Shown: in pieces, positions 32,234-40,784 of the stretch
Layout: each line of letters opens with the position of its first letter
Numbering within the stretch: the stretch's first letter is position 1
Assembly: GCA_036524855.1 (NCBI GenBank)
Contig: DATDBL010000046.1
Span: forward strand, 1-41,500
Reading direction: 5' to 3'
Source: Aldersonia sp036524855
GTDB taxonomy: Bacteria > Actinomycetota > Actinomycetes > Mycobacteriales > Mycobacteriaceae
DNA length: 41,500 bases
The notes under the pieces: generated by a model
The model's input: only the letters and a program-made list of their open reading frames with translations
Told to the model about the DNA's origin: nothing
The model's database searches: none
Position numbers and translations under genes: made by a program

Positions 32234-33628
32234 TCACGCGGCGTTGCCCTCGTGGGGCTTCCCGTGGCGGTACCCGCTGCCAGCGCGGCTGGTCTTACCT
32301 GGGTTTCCATCGGGCTCGTTTCTCGTCGCCCCGCAACTCGGGGAGGACGCGCCGCCGTCGACGTTCGCCGCGAGCGCAGCGAGATTGCGGGCGGCGTTGT
32401 AGTCACGGTCCAGCACGAGTCCGCACTGGTCGCAACGGAACACACGATCGGACAGGCGCAATTTGGCTTTCACCGCGCCGCAGGACTTGTTGCTGCACGT
32501 TTTCGAGCTGGGGTACCAGCGGTCGGCGACCAGCAGGCCGGTGCCGCGCCAGCGGGTCTTGTAGTCGAGTTGCCGACGCAGCTCGCCCCAGCCGGCGTCG
32601 GCGATCCGACGGGCCAGCCGGTGGTTGCGCAGCATCCCGACGACGTGCAGGTCCTCCACCACGATGGTGCCGAACCGGCGTGTCAGCGCGCTGGTCAACC
32701 GGTGCAGCCCGTCGCCGCGGGCGTTCGCGACCCGGCCGTGCAGCCGGGTCACCTCGGCATTGGTGCGCAACCACCGCCTCGACGGTTTCGCCGCGGTCCG
32801 CTTGTCCGGTCCACGCCGGCGAGACGCCCGCCGCTGCAGCCGCCGCAGTTTGCGTTGCGCGTGGTCGAGATGTCTCGGGTTGGCGACCATCCCGTGCTCG
32901 TCGGACACCCCCGCGACCGGTTGCGACAGCACCGCCAGATGCTTCACGCCCAGATCGACACCGACCACGGCCCCCGACCGCGGCAGCGACTCGGCCCTGC
33001 GCTGGACTTCGACGCAGAACGACACGAACCAGCGGCCCCGGCGGTAGGTGACGGTCGCCGACCGGATCCGGGCCGTCCCAGCCTCGAGCCGCCGGGCCAG
33101 TTTGCGGGTGGACTCGTGGGTGCGCACCACCCCGATCCGGGGCAGCTTCACGTGCCGACGGTCGGCGTCGGCGAGTCCGAACACGCCGGTGGTGAACCGG
33201 CACGACAACGGCGCCCTCTTCGATTTGAACCGCGGAAACCGGGCCCGCGCTCCCCTGCGCTCACCGCAGCGGGAAGCCGACCAGTTACTCAGCGCGGCAG
33301 CCAGATTCGCCAACCCCGAGGCGTAGGCCTCCTTCGAATTCTCCCGCCACCACGGCGCCACATCGTCCTTGACGGTATTCCACTTTTTCCGCAGCGCATA
33401 CGCCGACCAGTTCACAGTCGGTGTCAACGCGTCGCCCGAGAGCCCGTAGGAGCGTTCCGCGGCCCGCTGGTCCAGGTTCGCCTTCACCAGCGCCAGTCCC
33501 CAGTTGAACGCGCGGCGCTGCGCACCGCAATGCGAGCGCAGCAACGCGGTCTGCTCGCCGTTGGGGTCGAGCGCGAACCGATACGCCTGCAGCACCCCAC
33601 CCTGCGGTGCGAGCGGCGCCGTGCTCAT
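32234..33628 (-). CDS. tnpB: IS607-family TnpB RNA-guided nuclease
   Basis: A 464-residue protein with all RuvC active-site residues: Asp225 (VVGVDLGVKHLAVLS), Glu325 (TIVVEDLHVVG) and Asp409 (LDRDYNAARNL). The N-terminal wedge and helical region (YRFALDPNGEQTALLRSHCGAQRRAFNWGLALVK) is typical. The zinc ribbon has Cys378, 383, 399 and 402; the first pair is CSNKSC (four-residue spacer) where CxxC is usual. TnpB is guided by an omega RNA made from the element's right end and cuts target DNA, helping the element persist. The start ATG at 33628 overlaps the tnpA stop as ATGA. The frame is undisturbed, in contrast to tnpA. A cargo-like 50-residue tail rich in Gly, Ser and Arg follows the last RuvC motif. 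Confidence 0.93.
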   Translation of the reverse strand: MSTAPLAPQGGVLQAYRFALDPNGEQTALLRSHCGAQRRAFNWGLALVKANLDQRAAERSYGLSGDALTPTVNWSAYALRKKWNTVKDDVAPWWRENSKEAYASGLANLAAALSNWSASRCGERRGARARFPRFKSKRAPLSCRFTTGVFGLADADRRHVKLPRIGVVRTHESTRKLARRLEAGTARIRSATVTYRRGRWFVSFCVEVQRRAESLPRSGAVVGVDLGVKHLAVLSQPVAGVSDEHGMVANPRHLDHAQRKLRRLQRRASRRRGPDKRTAAKPSRRWLRTNAEVTRLHGRVANARGDGLHRLTSALTRRFGTIVVEDLHVVGMLRNHRLARRIADAGWGELRRQLDYKTRWRGTGLLVADRWYPSSKTCSNKSCGAVKAKLRLSDRVFRCDQCGLVLDRDYNAARNLAALAANVDGGASSPSCGATRNEPDGNPGKTSRAGSGYRHGKPHEGNAA

Positions 33629-34160
33629 GCGGCCTCGCCCGGATCGTGTCCGGCAGCGGTGAGCACCCACATCGACGTGAGAACCTCGACCATGTCGCGC
33701 ACCAGCTCGTCGGTCCTCTCACCCGGATCGACCACCACGATGCGCCGGCCTTGCGCGGCCAGCGCGGCCTCGAGGTGTTCGACCCCACAGCGGGCCAGCC
33801 GGTCGCGATACTCCACGACGATCACCTTCGCATCCGGGTCCGACAAGACGCGACGCAGCTTCGGGCGCTTCCCGTCCACCCCGGAACCGACCTCGCACAC
33901 CACCCCCCGCGACCGGGTGCCCATTGCTCCTCGCCCATGCCCTCAGCCGCGCCACCTGCCGATCGAGATCGCCACGCCGGTCATGACCGGACACCCGTGC
34001 ATACAGCACCACACCCGCCGCGCTCTGCGGCACCGCGGTCGTGCGGACCAGGATCAACCGGCCACCCGCTCCGCGGGCACCGGCAACGTCCCCTCCCGGG
34101 ACAAGCGGTACGCCGTATGCCGGCTCACACCGACCGACTCGGCCAATCCGCTAGATTCAC
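33625..34160 (-). pseudogene. tnpA: Frameshifted IS607 serine recombinase gene (tnpA)
   Basis: Three frames must be joined to read the protein. From GTG at 34160: VNLADW, then after a one-base loss near 34141 the MerR-like helix AESVGVSRHTAYRLSREGTLPVPAERV. After a second loss near 34061 comes the resolvase start LILVRT...GVVLYARVSGHDRRGDLDRQVARLRAW with the catalytic serine in ARVS. After a one-base gain in a run of six C (33903-33908, plus strand) comes VVCEVGSGVDGKRPKLRRVLSDPDAKVIVVEYRDRLARCGVEHLEAAL. A TGA at 34056-34054 closes the second frame. The last 15 residues also diverge from the usual end. The recombinase is almost certainly inactive, unless programmed slippage repairs it. Confidence 0.88.
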
Positions 34161-34172
34161 GACCCTGATCAG

Positions 34173-34200
34173 AACACACTTACGTACACCAAAACACACT
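34173..34200 (-). mobile_element. Candidate left-end repeats of the IS607-family element
   Basis: AACACACT occurs at 34173-34180 and again at 34193-34200, 20 bp apart, within an A/C-rich stretch that continues CAACACGCAACAG. It begins 13 bp outside the tnpA start and contrasts with the surrounding GC-rich DNA. Short subterminal repeats of this kind are where TnpA binds in IS607-type elements. The outer boundary is probably near 34210, but IS607 elements leave no target duplication, so it cannot be fixed from one copy. Confidence 0.55.
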
Positions 34201-34305
34201 CAACACGCAACAGTTCGCGACCCCGACGGTAGGTACGCGATGGTCCTGACAGTCCCCTGGCACAGACGCGTGTCCCGGCCGGTCAGCTCCTGGCACCGAC
34301 ACGCA

Positions 34306-34342
34306 GGACCCCGCCGCACCGGCACGCGGCGCGACGGGGTCC
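34306..34342 (-). terminator. Hairpin after sucD, probable terminator
   Basis: GGACCCCG (34306-34313) pairs with CGGGGTCC (34335-34342), and the loop can extend the stem with CCGC (34314-34317) against GCGG (34326-34329). It lies 22 bp downstream of the sucD stop in the transcribed direction. There is no T-tract, as is common in actinobacterial terminators. Confidence 0.65.
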
Positions 34343-34363
34343 CGTCGTAGTGAACTTGTCGGA

Positions 34364-35266
34364 TCAGGCCTTGACGGAGGACTTCTCCAGGATCTCGCGG
34401 GCGAGTGCGGCCGTCTCGGACGGCGTCTTGCCGACCTTGACACCCGCGGCCTCGAGCGCGTCCTTCTTCGCCTGGGCGGTCCCGGACGAGCCGGACACGA
34501 TGGCGCCGGCGTGGCCCATCGTCTTGCCCTCGGGCGCGGTGAAGCCCGCGACGTAGCCGACGACCGGCTTGGTGACGTTGGCCTTGATGTACTCGGCCGC
34601 GCGCTCCTCGGCGTCGCCGCCGATCTCGCCGATCATCACGATCAGTTCGGTCTCGGGGTCCTGCTCGAACGCCTCGATCGCGTCGATGTGGGTGGTGCCG
34701 ATGACCGGGTCGCCGCCGATTCCGATCGAGGTAGAGAAACCGAAGTCGTTGAGTTCGTACATCATCTGGTAGGTCAGGGTGCCCGACTTCGACACCAGGC
34801 CGACCGGGCCCTTACCGGTGATGTTCGCCGGGGTGATGCCGGCCAGCGCCTCGCCCGGGGTGATGATGCCGGGACAGTTCGGGCCGATGATGCGCGTCTT
34901 GAGACCCTTCGCGACGTTGTAGGCCCACGCGTACGCCGTGTCCTGCACCGGGATGCCCTCGGTGATGACCACCAGAAGTGGGATCTGCGCGTCGATGGCC
35001 TCGATGATCGCGTCCTTGGCGAACTTCGGCGGCACGAACGCCACCGAGACGTCGGCGCCGGTCTTCTCCATCGCCTCGGCGACCGTGCCGAACACGGGCA
35101 GTTCGACTCCGCCCTCGTGGGTGACCGTGGTGCCGGCCTTGCGAGCGTTGACTCCACCGACGATCTGGGTTCCCGCAGCCAGCATCCGGGCGGTGTGCTT
35201 GGTTCCCTCGCCGCCGGTGATGCCCTGGACGATGACCTTCGAGTCCTTGTTGAGGAAGATTGACAT
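34364..35266 (-). CDS. sucD: Succinyl-CoA synthetase alpha subunit
   Basis: The alpha subunit carries the CoA site and the phosphorylated histidine of the TCA-cycle enzyme that interconverts succinyl-CoA and succinate with nucleotide synthesis. The 300-residue protein has the N-terminal CoA-binding fold (KVIVQGITGGEGTKHTARMLAAGTQIVGGVNARKAG), GPNCPGIITPG, and the active-site histidine at 252 in TMGHAGAIVSG. The ATG at 35266 follows sucC by 11 bp, so the two are one operon. The hairpin downstream probably ends the transcript just before the IS element. Succinate formed by the gab enzymes enters the same cycle. Confidence 0.97.
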   Translation of the reverse strand: MSIFLNKDSKVIVQGITGGEGTKHTARMLAAGTQIVGGVNARKAGTTVTHEGGVELPVFGTVAEAMEKTGADVSVAFVPPKFAKDAIIEAIDAQIPLLVVITEGIPVQDTAYAWAYNVAKGLKTRIIGPNCPGIITPGEALAGITPANITGKGPVGLVSKSGTLTYQMMYELNDFGFSTSIGIGGDPVIGTTHIDAIEAFEQDPETELIVMIGEIGGDAEERAAEYIKANVTKPVVGYVAGFTAPEGKTMGHAGAIVSGSSGTAQAKKDALEAAGVKVGKTPSETAALAREILEKSSVKA

Positions 35267-35277
35267 TGCTTCGTCCC

Positions 35278-36447
35278 TTACTTCGCGGCGGCGGCGAGTT
35301 CGGCGGCTTTGTCGGCGGCCGCGTCCATGGTGTCCACCTCGGTGACCAACGGGTGGGAGGCCTCGGCGAGGATCCGGCGGCCTTCGTCGACGTTGTTTCC
35401 GTCGAGGCGGACGACGAGCGGCTTGTTGGCCTCGTCGCCGAGGATCTCGAGCGCCTTGACGATGCCGTTGGCGACCTCGTCACAGGCGGTGATGCCACCG
35501 AAGACGTTGACGAACACGCTCTTGACCTGGCTGTCGTTGAGGATCACGTCGAGGCCGGCGGCCATCACCGCCGCCGACGCGCCACCACCGATGTCGAGGA
35601 AGTTCGCCGGCTTGACGCCGCCGTGATTTTCGCCGGCGTAAGCGACGACGTCGAGGGTGGACATGACCAGGCCCGCACCGTTGCCGATGATGCCGACCTC
35701 TCCGTCGAGCTTGACGTAGTTGAGGTCGTGCTCCTTGGCCTTGAGCTCGAGCGGATCGGTCGCCTCCTTGTCCTCGAACTCCGCGTGCCCGGGCTGGCGG
35801 AAGTCGGCGTTCGCATCGAGGGTGACCTTGCCGTCGAGCGCGAGGATCTCGTCGTTCGGGGTGCGGACCAGCGGATTGACCTCGACGAGCGTCGCATCCT
35901 CCTTGACGAACAGCTCCCACAGCTTCGCGATGGTGACCGCCGCCGCGTCGAGCACCTCGGCAGGTAGGTGGCCCTGCTCGGCGATGCTGCGCGCGAACGC
36001 GACGTCGACGCCCTTCACCGCGTCGACCGGAACCTTCGCCAGCCGCTCGGGCTTGGTCGCGGCGACCTCTTCGATCTCCATGCCGCCTTCGACCGAGCAC
36101 ATCGCCAGGTAGGTGCGGTTCGCGCGGTCCAGCAGGAAGGAGATGTAGTACTCCGAGGCGATGTCCTTCGCCTCGGCGACCAGCAGCCTCTTGACGACGT
36201 GGCCCTTGATGTCGAGGCCCAGGATGTTCTGTGCGTTCGTGTACGCCTCGCCCGGATCGGCCGAGTACTTGACGCCGCCGGCCTTGCCGCGGCCGCCGAC
36301 CTTGACCTGCGCCTTGATCATCACGGGCTTGCCGATCTTCTCGGCGATCGCCTTGGCGTCTTCGGCGGTGTCGGTCACCCTGCCGGCCGAGGACGGCACT
36401 CCATGCTTGTCGAAGAGTTCCTTCGCCTGGTATTCGAAGAGATCCAT
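35278..36447 (-). CDS. sucC: ADP-forming succinyl-CoA synthetase beta subunit
   Basis: The beta subunit binds nucleotide and succinate. The 389-residue protein has the ATP-grasp part (MDLFEYQAKELFDKHGVPSSAG, KIGKPVMIKAQVKVGGRGKAGGVK), the metal and nucleotide motifs VEVNPLV and LALDGKVTLDANADFR, and the C-terminal ligase domain with GNGAGLVMSTLDVVAYAGENHGGVKPANFLDIGGGAS, which contains the CoA-ligase phosphate loop. The ATG at 36447 begins the family's usual MDLFEYQAK. It is first in a two-gene operon with sucD. A TAGAGT on the minus strand at 36517-36512 could be its -10 element. Confidence 0.97.
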   Translation of the reverse strand: MDLFEYQAKELFDKHGVPSSAGRVTDTAEDAKAIAEKIGKPVMIKAQVKVGGRGKAGGVKYSADPGEAYTNAQNILGLDIKGHVVKRLLVAEAKDIASEYYISFLLDRANRTYLAMCSVEGGMEIEEVAATKPERLAKVPVDAVKGVDVAFARSIAEQGHLPAEVLDAAAVTIAKLWELFVKEDATLVEVNPLVRTPNDEILALDGKVTLDANADFRQPGHAEFEDKEATDPLELKAKEHDLNYVKLDGEVGIIGNGAGLVMSTLDVVAYAGENHGGVKPANFLDIGGGASAAVMAAGLDVILNDSQVKSVFVNVFGGITACDEVANGIVKALEILGDEANKPLVVRLDGNNVDEGRRILAEASHPLVTEVDTMDAAADKAAELAAAAK

Positions 36448-37228
36448 ATGTTCACCGTCTCGTCTGCGTTGAGTCCCACTCGCGGGTTGGCTGCGGAGTT
36501 CCGGTCAATGACTCTAGTCAGTCGCCTGTGGCGCAAATCCACTGACTCCGTGCCATGTGGCCCAAGTCACGACCTGCGCCGAAGCGCCGAACCGGCCGAA
36601 CGCGCCCACCGCGGGTCGCGGGTCCAGCACCGCGCGTGTTCCCAACTGTCCCAACTACACGCGGTCTGGCGATGTCGCCCGAGGCGAGTGCGGTGATTCA
36701 GCGCCCGCCGACGCCGGCGAGCCGTGCTTCGGCGGCGACAACCGTCGACGCGTCAGCAACGCCACAGCTATCGGACGGGTGGCGACGGCGGCGAGGCCCG
36801 CACAGATTGCGGCCGCGCCGGTGCCGCGCGGATCGGGTCCCGTCGCTGCCAGGGCGGCGGGCGTCAGCAGACCTGCCACGGTCACGAATGCGCCGGTCAC
36901 CGCCACCGCGACGGCGATCCAGGCGCGCCGGTAACCGGTGCCGAGTCGTCGGGAAGTGGCGCCGCGCGGGAGGTAGCGGGAGACAGAAAGTCATCGAGAT
37001 AACGGTAACGTCTCGGCGATAGAGCGCGTCCAGCCCGACTCCAGGTGCGCCGTTTCGGTCCGATTTGGCCTGATTTGTTGGGATTCACAGTGATCCAACG
37101 GCAATCTGTGATCCCTCCCACAATTGACCACGACGATGCCTTCTCAGCTTGCGTTCGTCGGAATCATTTCGTTACCTTCTGGGCAACCATTTATTACATT
37201 CAGGTCACGACAGAGAGGACGGCGAGCC
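36448..37228. other. Long intergenic region with promoters and one doubtful ORF
   Basis: This 781-bp stretch separates sucC from the divergent M23 peptidase gene. Next to sucC is the palindrome TGACTCTAGTCA (36509-36520), overlapping a possible sucC -10 element. Next to the peptidase gene the DNA is AT-rich for this genome (37150-37210) with a repeated GTGATCC (37091-37097 and 37112-37118) and GTTACC (37171-37176), suitable for promoter and regulator binding. The middle contains only the low-confidence membrane ORF listed separately. I see no RNA gene. Confidence 0.5.
36655..36906 (-). CDS. Possible small two-helix membrane protein
   Basis: An 83-residue frame with GTG at 36906, reading MAVTGAFVTVAGLLTPAALAATG (first helix), then GTGAAAICAGLAAVATRPIAVALLTRRR (second helix followed by basic residues), and a Ser/Pro/Arg tail. 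Third codon positions in the first 55 codons are mostly G or C, and helices with a positive-inside edge favour real coding. The frame extends upstream without a stop for about 30 further codons (YLPRGATSRRLGTGYRRAW...) but without a recognisable start, so the true beginning may be missing. No ribosome binding site is clear. It could be a decayed gene. Function unknown. Confidence 0.35.
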   Translation of the reverse strand: MAVTGAFVTVAGLLTPAALAATGPDPRGTGAAAICAGLAAVATRPIAVALLTRRRLSPPKHGSPASAGAESPHSPRATSPDRV

Positions 37229-38071
37229 ATGACGCACAACCGCTCTCTCATCGCGCCCGCGCCCAGCAGCGACACCGACCAGGCACCGGTTCGACGCGGC
37301 GGCAAGCACCGCGTCTCGTCCCCGCCGACCGCGCTGAAGGGACGCGCCACCGTCGTGGCCGTCGCAGCCGGCGCGATGGTTGCCGGGGGTCATGCTGTGA
37401 TTTCGAACTCCGGTGCCGCGGACGTCAAGCCCGCAGCAACGGAGATCGCGCTCGCCGGCAGCAGCGCGCCCGCCGGCACCGGTGCCACGATCGCCCCGCA
37501 GGCCCTCCAGGTCGTCCCCGCGGTGGAGGTCGCCGACGCCTCGCCGTCCACCGGCCCGCAGGTGCTCAACGTTGCGTCGCCGGTCGATCTGGGCCAGTTC
37601 AGCGACCTGCTGCAGAAGGGCCAGAAGTACGCCCAGGATCGCGCCGCCGAGGAAGCCGCGAAGCTGCGTCCGCTTTTCTTCAACGTCACCGATGGCACCT
37701 TCACCTCCGGCTACGGCGCCCGCTGGGGCGCGCTGCATGCGGGCGTGGACATCGCCAACGCGATCGGCACCCCGATCCGCGCCGTCGCGGACGGCGAGGT
37801 AATCGAAGCCGGCCCCGCCTCCGGCTTCGGCATGTGGGTGCGCCTCAAGCACGCCGACGGCACCATCACCGTCTACGGGCACGTCGACTCCGCGACCGTC
37901 CGTGCCGGCCAGCACGTGATGGCCGGGGACGAGATCGCCAAGATGGGCAACCGCGGCCAGTCCACCGGCCCGCACCTGCACTTCGAGGTCTGGCTCAACG
38001 GCACCGACAAGGTCGACCCGCAGCCGTGGCTCGCGGCCCGGGGCATCAGCCTCGGTCACGAACTGCACTAG
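37229..38071 (+). CDS. Secreted or membrane-anchored M23 (LytM) metallopeptidase
   Basis: A 280-residue peptidoglycan-acting protein. A hydrophobic segment at about residues 43-62 (RATVVAVAAGAMVAGGHAVI) is a signal or anchor. The linker is Ala/Pro-rich, and a short helical piece QFSDLLQKGQKYAQDRAAEEAAKL precedes the LytM domain (about 150-275). Zinc ligands and catalytic residues are visible: HAGVD (His and Asp), YGHVD and HLHFE. So it should cleave cell-wall cross-links. The ATG at 37229 follows GAGAGGACGGCGAG; an upstream in-frame ATG at 37124 would add residues across the promoter. It is the counterpart of Rv0950c, divergent from sucC and convergent with pcrA (33 bp between stops). Confidence 0.93.
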   Translation: MTHNRSLIAPAPSSDTDQAPVRRGGKHRVSSPPTALKGRATVVAVAAGAMVAGGHAVISNSGAADVKPAATEIALAGSSAPAGTGATIAPQALQVVPAVEVADASPSTGPQVLNVASPVDLGQFSDLLQKGQKYAQDRAAEEAAKLRPLFFNVTDGTFTSGYGARWGALHAGVDIANAIGTPIRAVADGEVIEAGPASGFGMWVRLKHADGTITVYGHVDSATVRAGQHVMAGDEIAKMGNRGQSTGPHLHFEVWLNGTDKVDPQPWLAARGISLGHELH

Positions 38072-38104
38072 CGGAACGCTGGCCCTCGGTCTGCCGTCGC
38101 GCCT

Positions 38105-40588
38105 CTACAGCTTCACCATCGGCACACCGCCGATGAGCATCAGCCGGACCTTGCCCGCGGTGCCGAAGTCGATCGTGACGGTCGCGCGAGGACCGATGCC
38201 GTCGGCCGCGATCACCGTGCCGAGTCCGTACTTGTCGTGGCTGACGCGGTCGCCGACCTCGAGTACCAGGTCCGTGTTGTTGCGTTTGGTGCCCGGCGCG
38301 GGACGGCGGTAGCCGTCGGAGCGGATGCCGGGCCGTTCGGGACGCATCCAGTCCCGGCCCCCGCCGATGTCGTCGCGGCCGTCGCGCCAACGATCCCGCT
38401 CACGACCGACAGTCTCCTGCGGGTCGAGCCGCTTCCAGTCGACGAGTTCGCCCGGGATCTCCTGCAGGAACCGGGATTCCGGGTTGGAGATCGGCTGCCC
38501 CCACGCGGTACGAGTCACCGCGCGGGTGAGATAGAGGCGCTTGCGTGCGCGGGTGATGCCGACGTAGGCGAGCCGACGCTCCTCGGCCAGTTCGGCCGGG
38601 TCGCCCAGCGCGCGCATGTGCGGGAACTGGCCGTCCTCCCACCCCGTGACGAACACGACCGGGAACTCGAGTCCCTTCGCGGTGTGCAGCGTCATCAGCG
38701 TCACGACGCCGTCGCCGGAGTCGGGAATCTGGTCGGTGTCCGCGACCAGCGACACCCGTTCCAGAAACGCGGCCAACGAACCGGGCTCGGGCTCCCCCTC
38801 GCCGTCGTCAGCGGCGTCGACACCCTGGGGCCGTGCCGCCGCGACCGCCTCCTCGACCTCGGCGAGCGCGGTCGCGTTGCGCGCCTCCGAGCTGAACTCG
38901 CGGGCGACGCTGACGAGTTCGTTGAGGTTGTCGAGCCGGGCGCCGTCCTGCGGGTCGTTGGACGCCTCGAGTTCGGCGCGGTACCCGGTGCGCTCGAGGA
39001 TCGCCTCGACCACCCCGCCGACGTCGAAGAACCCGTCCTCGCCGAGGCCGGTCTCCCGCAGCCCGTCCATCAGCTCGAGGAACGACGCGATCGCCCGCTG
39101 CGACCGCGTGTTCAGCAGCGCGACATTGCCGTCAGCGGCGTCGCGCAGGGCCGCCGCGAAGCTCATGTCCTTCTGCTCGGCGTGCACCGCCACGCACGCC
39201 TCCGCCCGGTCACCGATGCCGCGCCGCGGGGTGTTGAGGATACGCCGCAGGCTCACCGTGTCGTCGGGGTTGTCGAGCACCCGCAGGTAGGCGACCGCGT
39301 CGCGGACCTCCTTGCGCTCGTAGAAGCGGACACCGCCGACGACCCGGTACGGCAGACCCAGCCGGATGAAGATCTCCTCCAGCGCCCGGGAGTTGTTGTT
39401 GGTGCGGTAGAAGACGGCGACGTCGCTGAACTTGGCATCGCCGGCGTCCACGAGCCGGTCGATCTCGCGGGCGACGAACGACGCCTCGTCGTGCTGATTG
39501 TCGGCGACGTAGCCGGTGATCAGCTCGCCGTCACCCTGATCGGTCCACAGCCGCTTCTCCCGGCGACCGGCGTTGCGGGAGATGACGGCGTTCGCCGCGG
39601 ACAGGATGTGCTGGGTGGAGCGGTAGTTCTGCTCGAGCAGGATGGTCGAGGCGTCCGGGTAGTCGCGCTCGAACTCCTCGATGTTGCGGATCGTCGCACC
39701 GCGGAAGGCGTAGATGGACTGGTCGGCGTCGCCGACGACGCACAGTTCGCTGGGTGGCACCTCGTCGGTGTTGTCGCCGGTCCCGACGAGTTCGCGCACC
39801 AGCATGTACTGGGCGTGGTTGGTGTCCTGGTACTCGTCGACGAGGACGTGCCGGAACCGGCGCCGGTAGTACTCGGCGACATCCGGGTGGCTCTGCAGCA
39901 GCGCGACGGTCTCCCCGATCAGGTCGTCGAAGTCCATCGCGTTCGCCGCCCGCAGCCGGCGCTGGTACTCGCGGTAGACGTCCGCGACCAGCCGGGGCAT
40001 CTCACCGCTCTTCTCCTCGGCCTTGGCGGCGGCGCCCACCGGGTCGACGAGTTCGTTCTTCAGGTTCGAGATCGCGGTCGCGAGCACCCGCGCGGTGTAC
40101 TTCTTCATGTCGACGTCGAAGTCTCGACCGATCATCGTCAGCAACCGACGCGAGTCGTCCGCGTCGTAGATGGAGAAGTTCGAGTTCATCCCGGTGAGCA
40201 GCGTCGACTGCGCACGCAGGATCCGCACGCAACTCGAATGGAACGTCGACACCCACATCGCGCGGGCGCGGGGGCCGACGAGCCCGATCACCCGTTCGCG
40301 CATCTCCGCGGCGGCCTTGTTGGTGAATGTGATTGCGAGGATCTGGCCGGGCGTCGCCGCGCGGGTTGCGAGCAGGTAGGCGATCCGCCGAGTGAGCACC
40401 GCAGTCTTGCCCGACCCCGCCCCGGCCACGATCAACAGCGGCGACCCCATGTGCACGACCGCCGCGCGCTGCGGCGGATTCAGGCCTTCGAGCAGGCGCT
40501 CGGCCTGCTCCGCGGCCTGCGCCTCGCGCTGGGCCTTCTCGAGCGGAGCCTCGCTGCGTCGCTGGGGTGGTCGCTGGGGTTCGGTCAC
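38105..40588 (-). CDS. pcrA: UvrD/PcrA-type ATP-dependent DNA helicase
   Basis: An SF1A 3'-5' helicase acting in nucleotide excision repair and replication-conflict removal. The 827-residue protein has motif I GAGSGKT at residues 56-62, TFTNKAAAEMRERV, motif II DEYQDTNHAQ, GDADQSIYAFRGA, LEQNYRS, VTLMTLHTAKGLEFPVVFVTGWEDGQFPH and YVGITRARKRLYLT. A short basic linker leads to the C-terminal Tudor-like domain GDRVSHDKYGLGTVIAADG...VKL that binds RNA polymerase. The GTG at 40588, 11 bases after GGAG, is chosen; the open frame continues upstream into non-conserved sequence that overlaps the chorismate mutase promoter and start. The family usually begins close to the LLEGLNPPQRAAV helix, so an even shorter start is possible. 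Confidence 0.94.
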   Translation of the reverse strand: MTEPQRPPQRRSEAPLEKAQREAQAAEQAERLLEGLNPPQRAAVVHMGSPLLIVAGAGSGKTAVLTRRIAYLLATRAATPGQILAITFTNKAAAEMRERVIGLVGPRARAMWVSTFHSSCVRILRAQSTLLTGMNSNFSIYDADDSRRLLTMIGRDFDVDMKKYTARVLATAISNLKNELVDPVGAAAKAEEKSGEMPRLVADVYREYQRRLRAANAMDFDDLIGETVALLQSHPDVAEYYRRRFRHVLVDEYQDTNHAQYMLVRELVGTGDNTDEVPPSELCVVGDADQSIYAFRGATIRNIEEFERDYPDASTILLEQNYRSTQHILSAANAVISRNAGRREKRLWTDQGDGELITGYVADNQHDEASFVAREIDRLVDAGDAKFSDVAVFYRTNNNSRALEEIFIRLGLPYRVVGGVRFYERKEVRDAVAYLRVLDNPDDTVSLRRILNTPRRGIGDRAEACVAVHAEQKDMSFAAALRDAADGNVALLNTRSQRAIASFLELMDGLRETGLGEDGFFDVGGVVEAILERTGYRAELEASNDPQDGARLDNLNELVSVAREFSSEARNATALAEVEEAVAAARPQGVDAADDGEGEPEPGSLAAFLERVSLVADTDQIPDSGDGVVTLMTLHTAKGLEFPVVFVTGWEDGQFPHMRALGDPAELAEERRLAYVGITRARKRLYLTRAVTRTAWGQPISNPESRFLQEIPGELVDWKRLDPQETVGRERDRWRDGRDDIGGGRDWMRPERPGIRSDGYRRPAPGTKRNNTDLVLEVGDRVSHDKYGLGTVIAADGIGPRATVTIDFGTAGKVRLMLIGGVPMVKL

Positions 40589-40784
40589 TCTTGTCAGCAC
40601 TCCAGATCGTCGAACTCCGGGTGTCGGAACCCCGGTCTTCTCGGAACTCCACGCTACCGGCGGGCACCGACGAAGTGGCAGTGCCGCACCGGTCAGCGGC
40701 GGCGCAGCGCAAACTTGCAGGTGCGAATCGATTTCGCCGAGGCTCTGATTTTGCCCAAGATATGCCGCGTGGGAGACTCGGGGC

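Noticed and set aside
36448..37228. c-di-AMP (ydaO) riboswitch before the M23 peptidase
   Set aside because: Such riboswitches precede some actinobacterial cell-wall hydrolase genes, but I could not recognise the conserved core or pairing here. A covariance search would decide.
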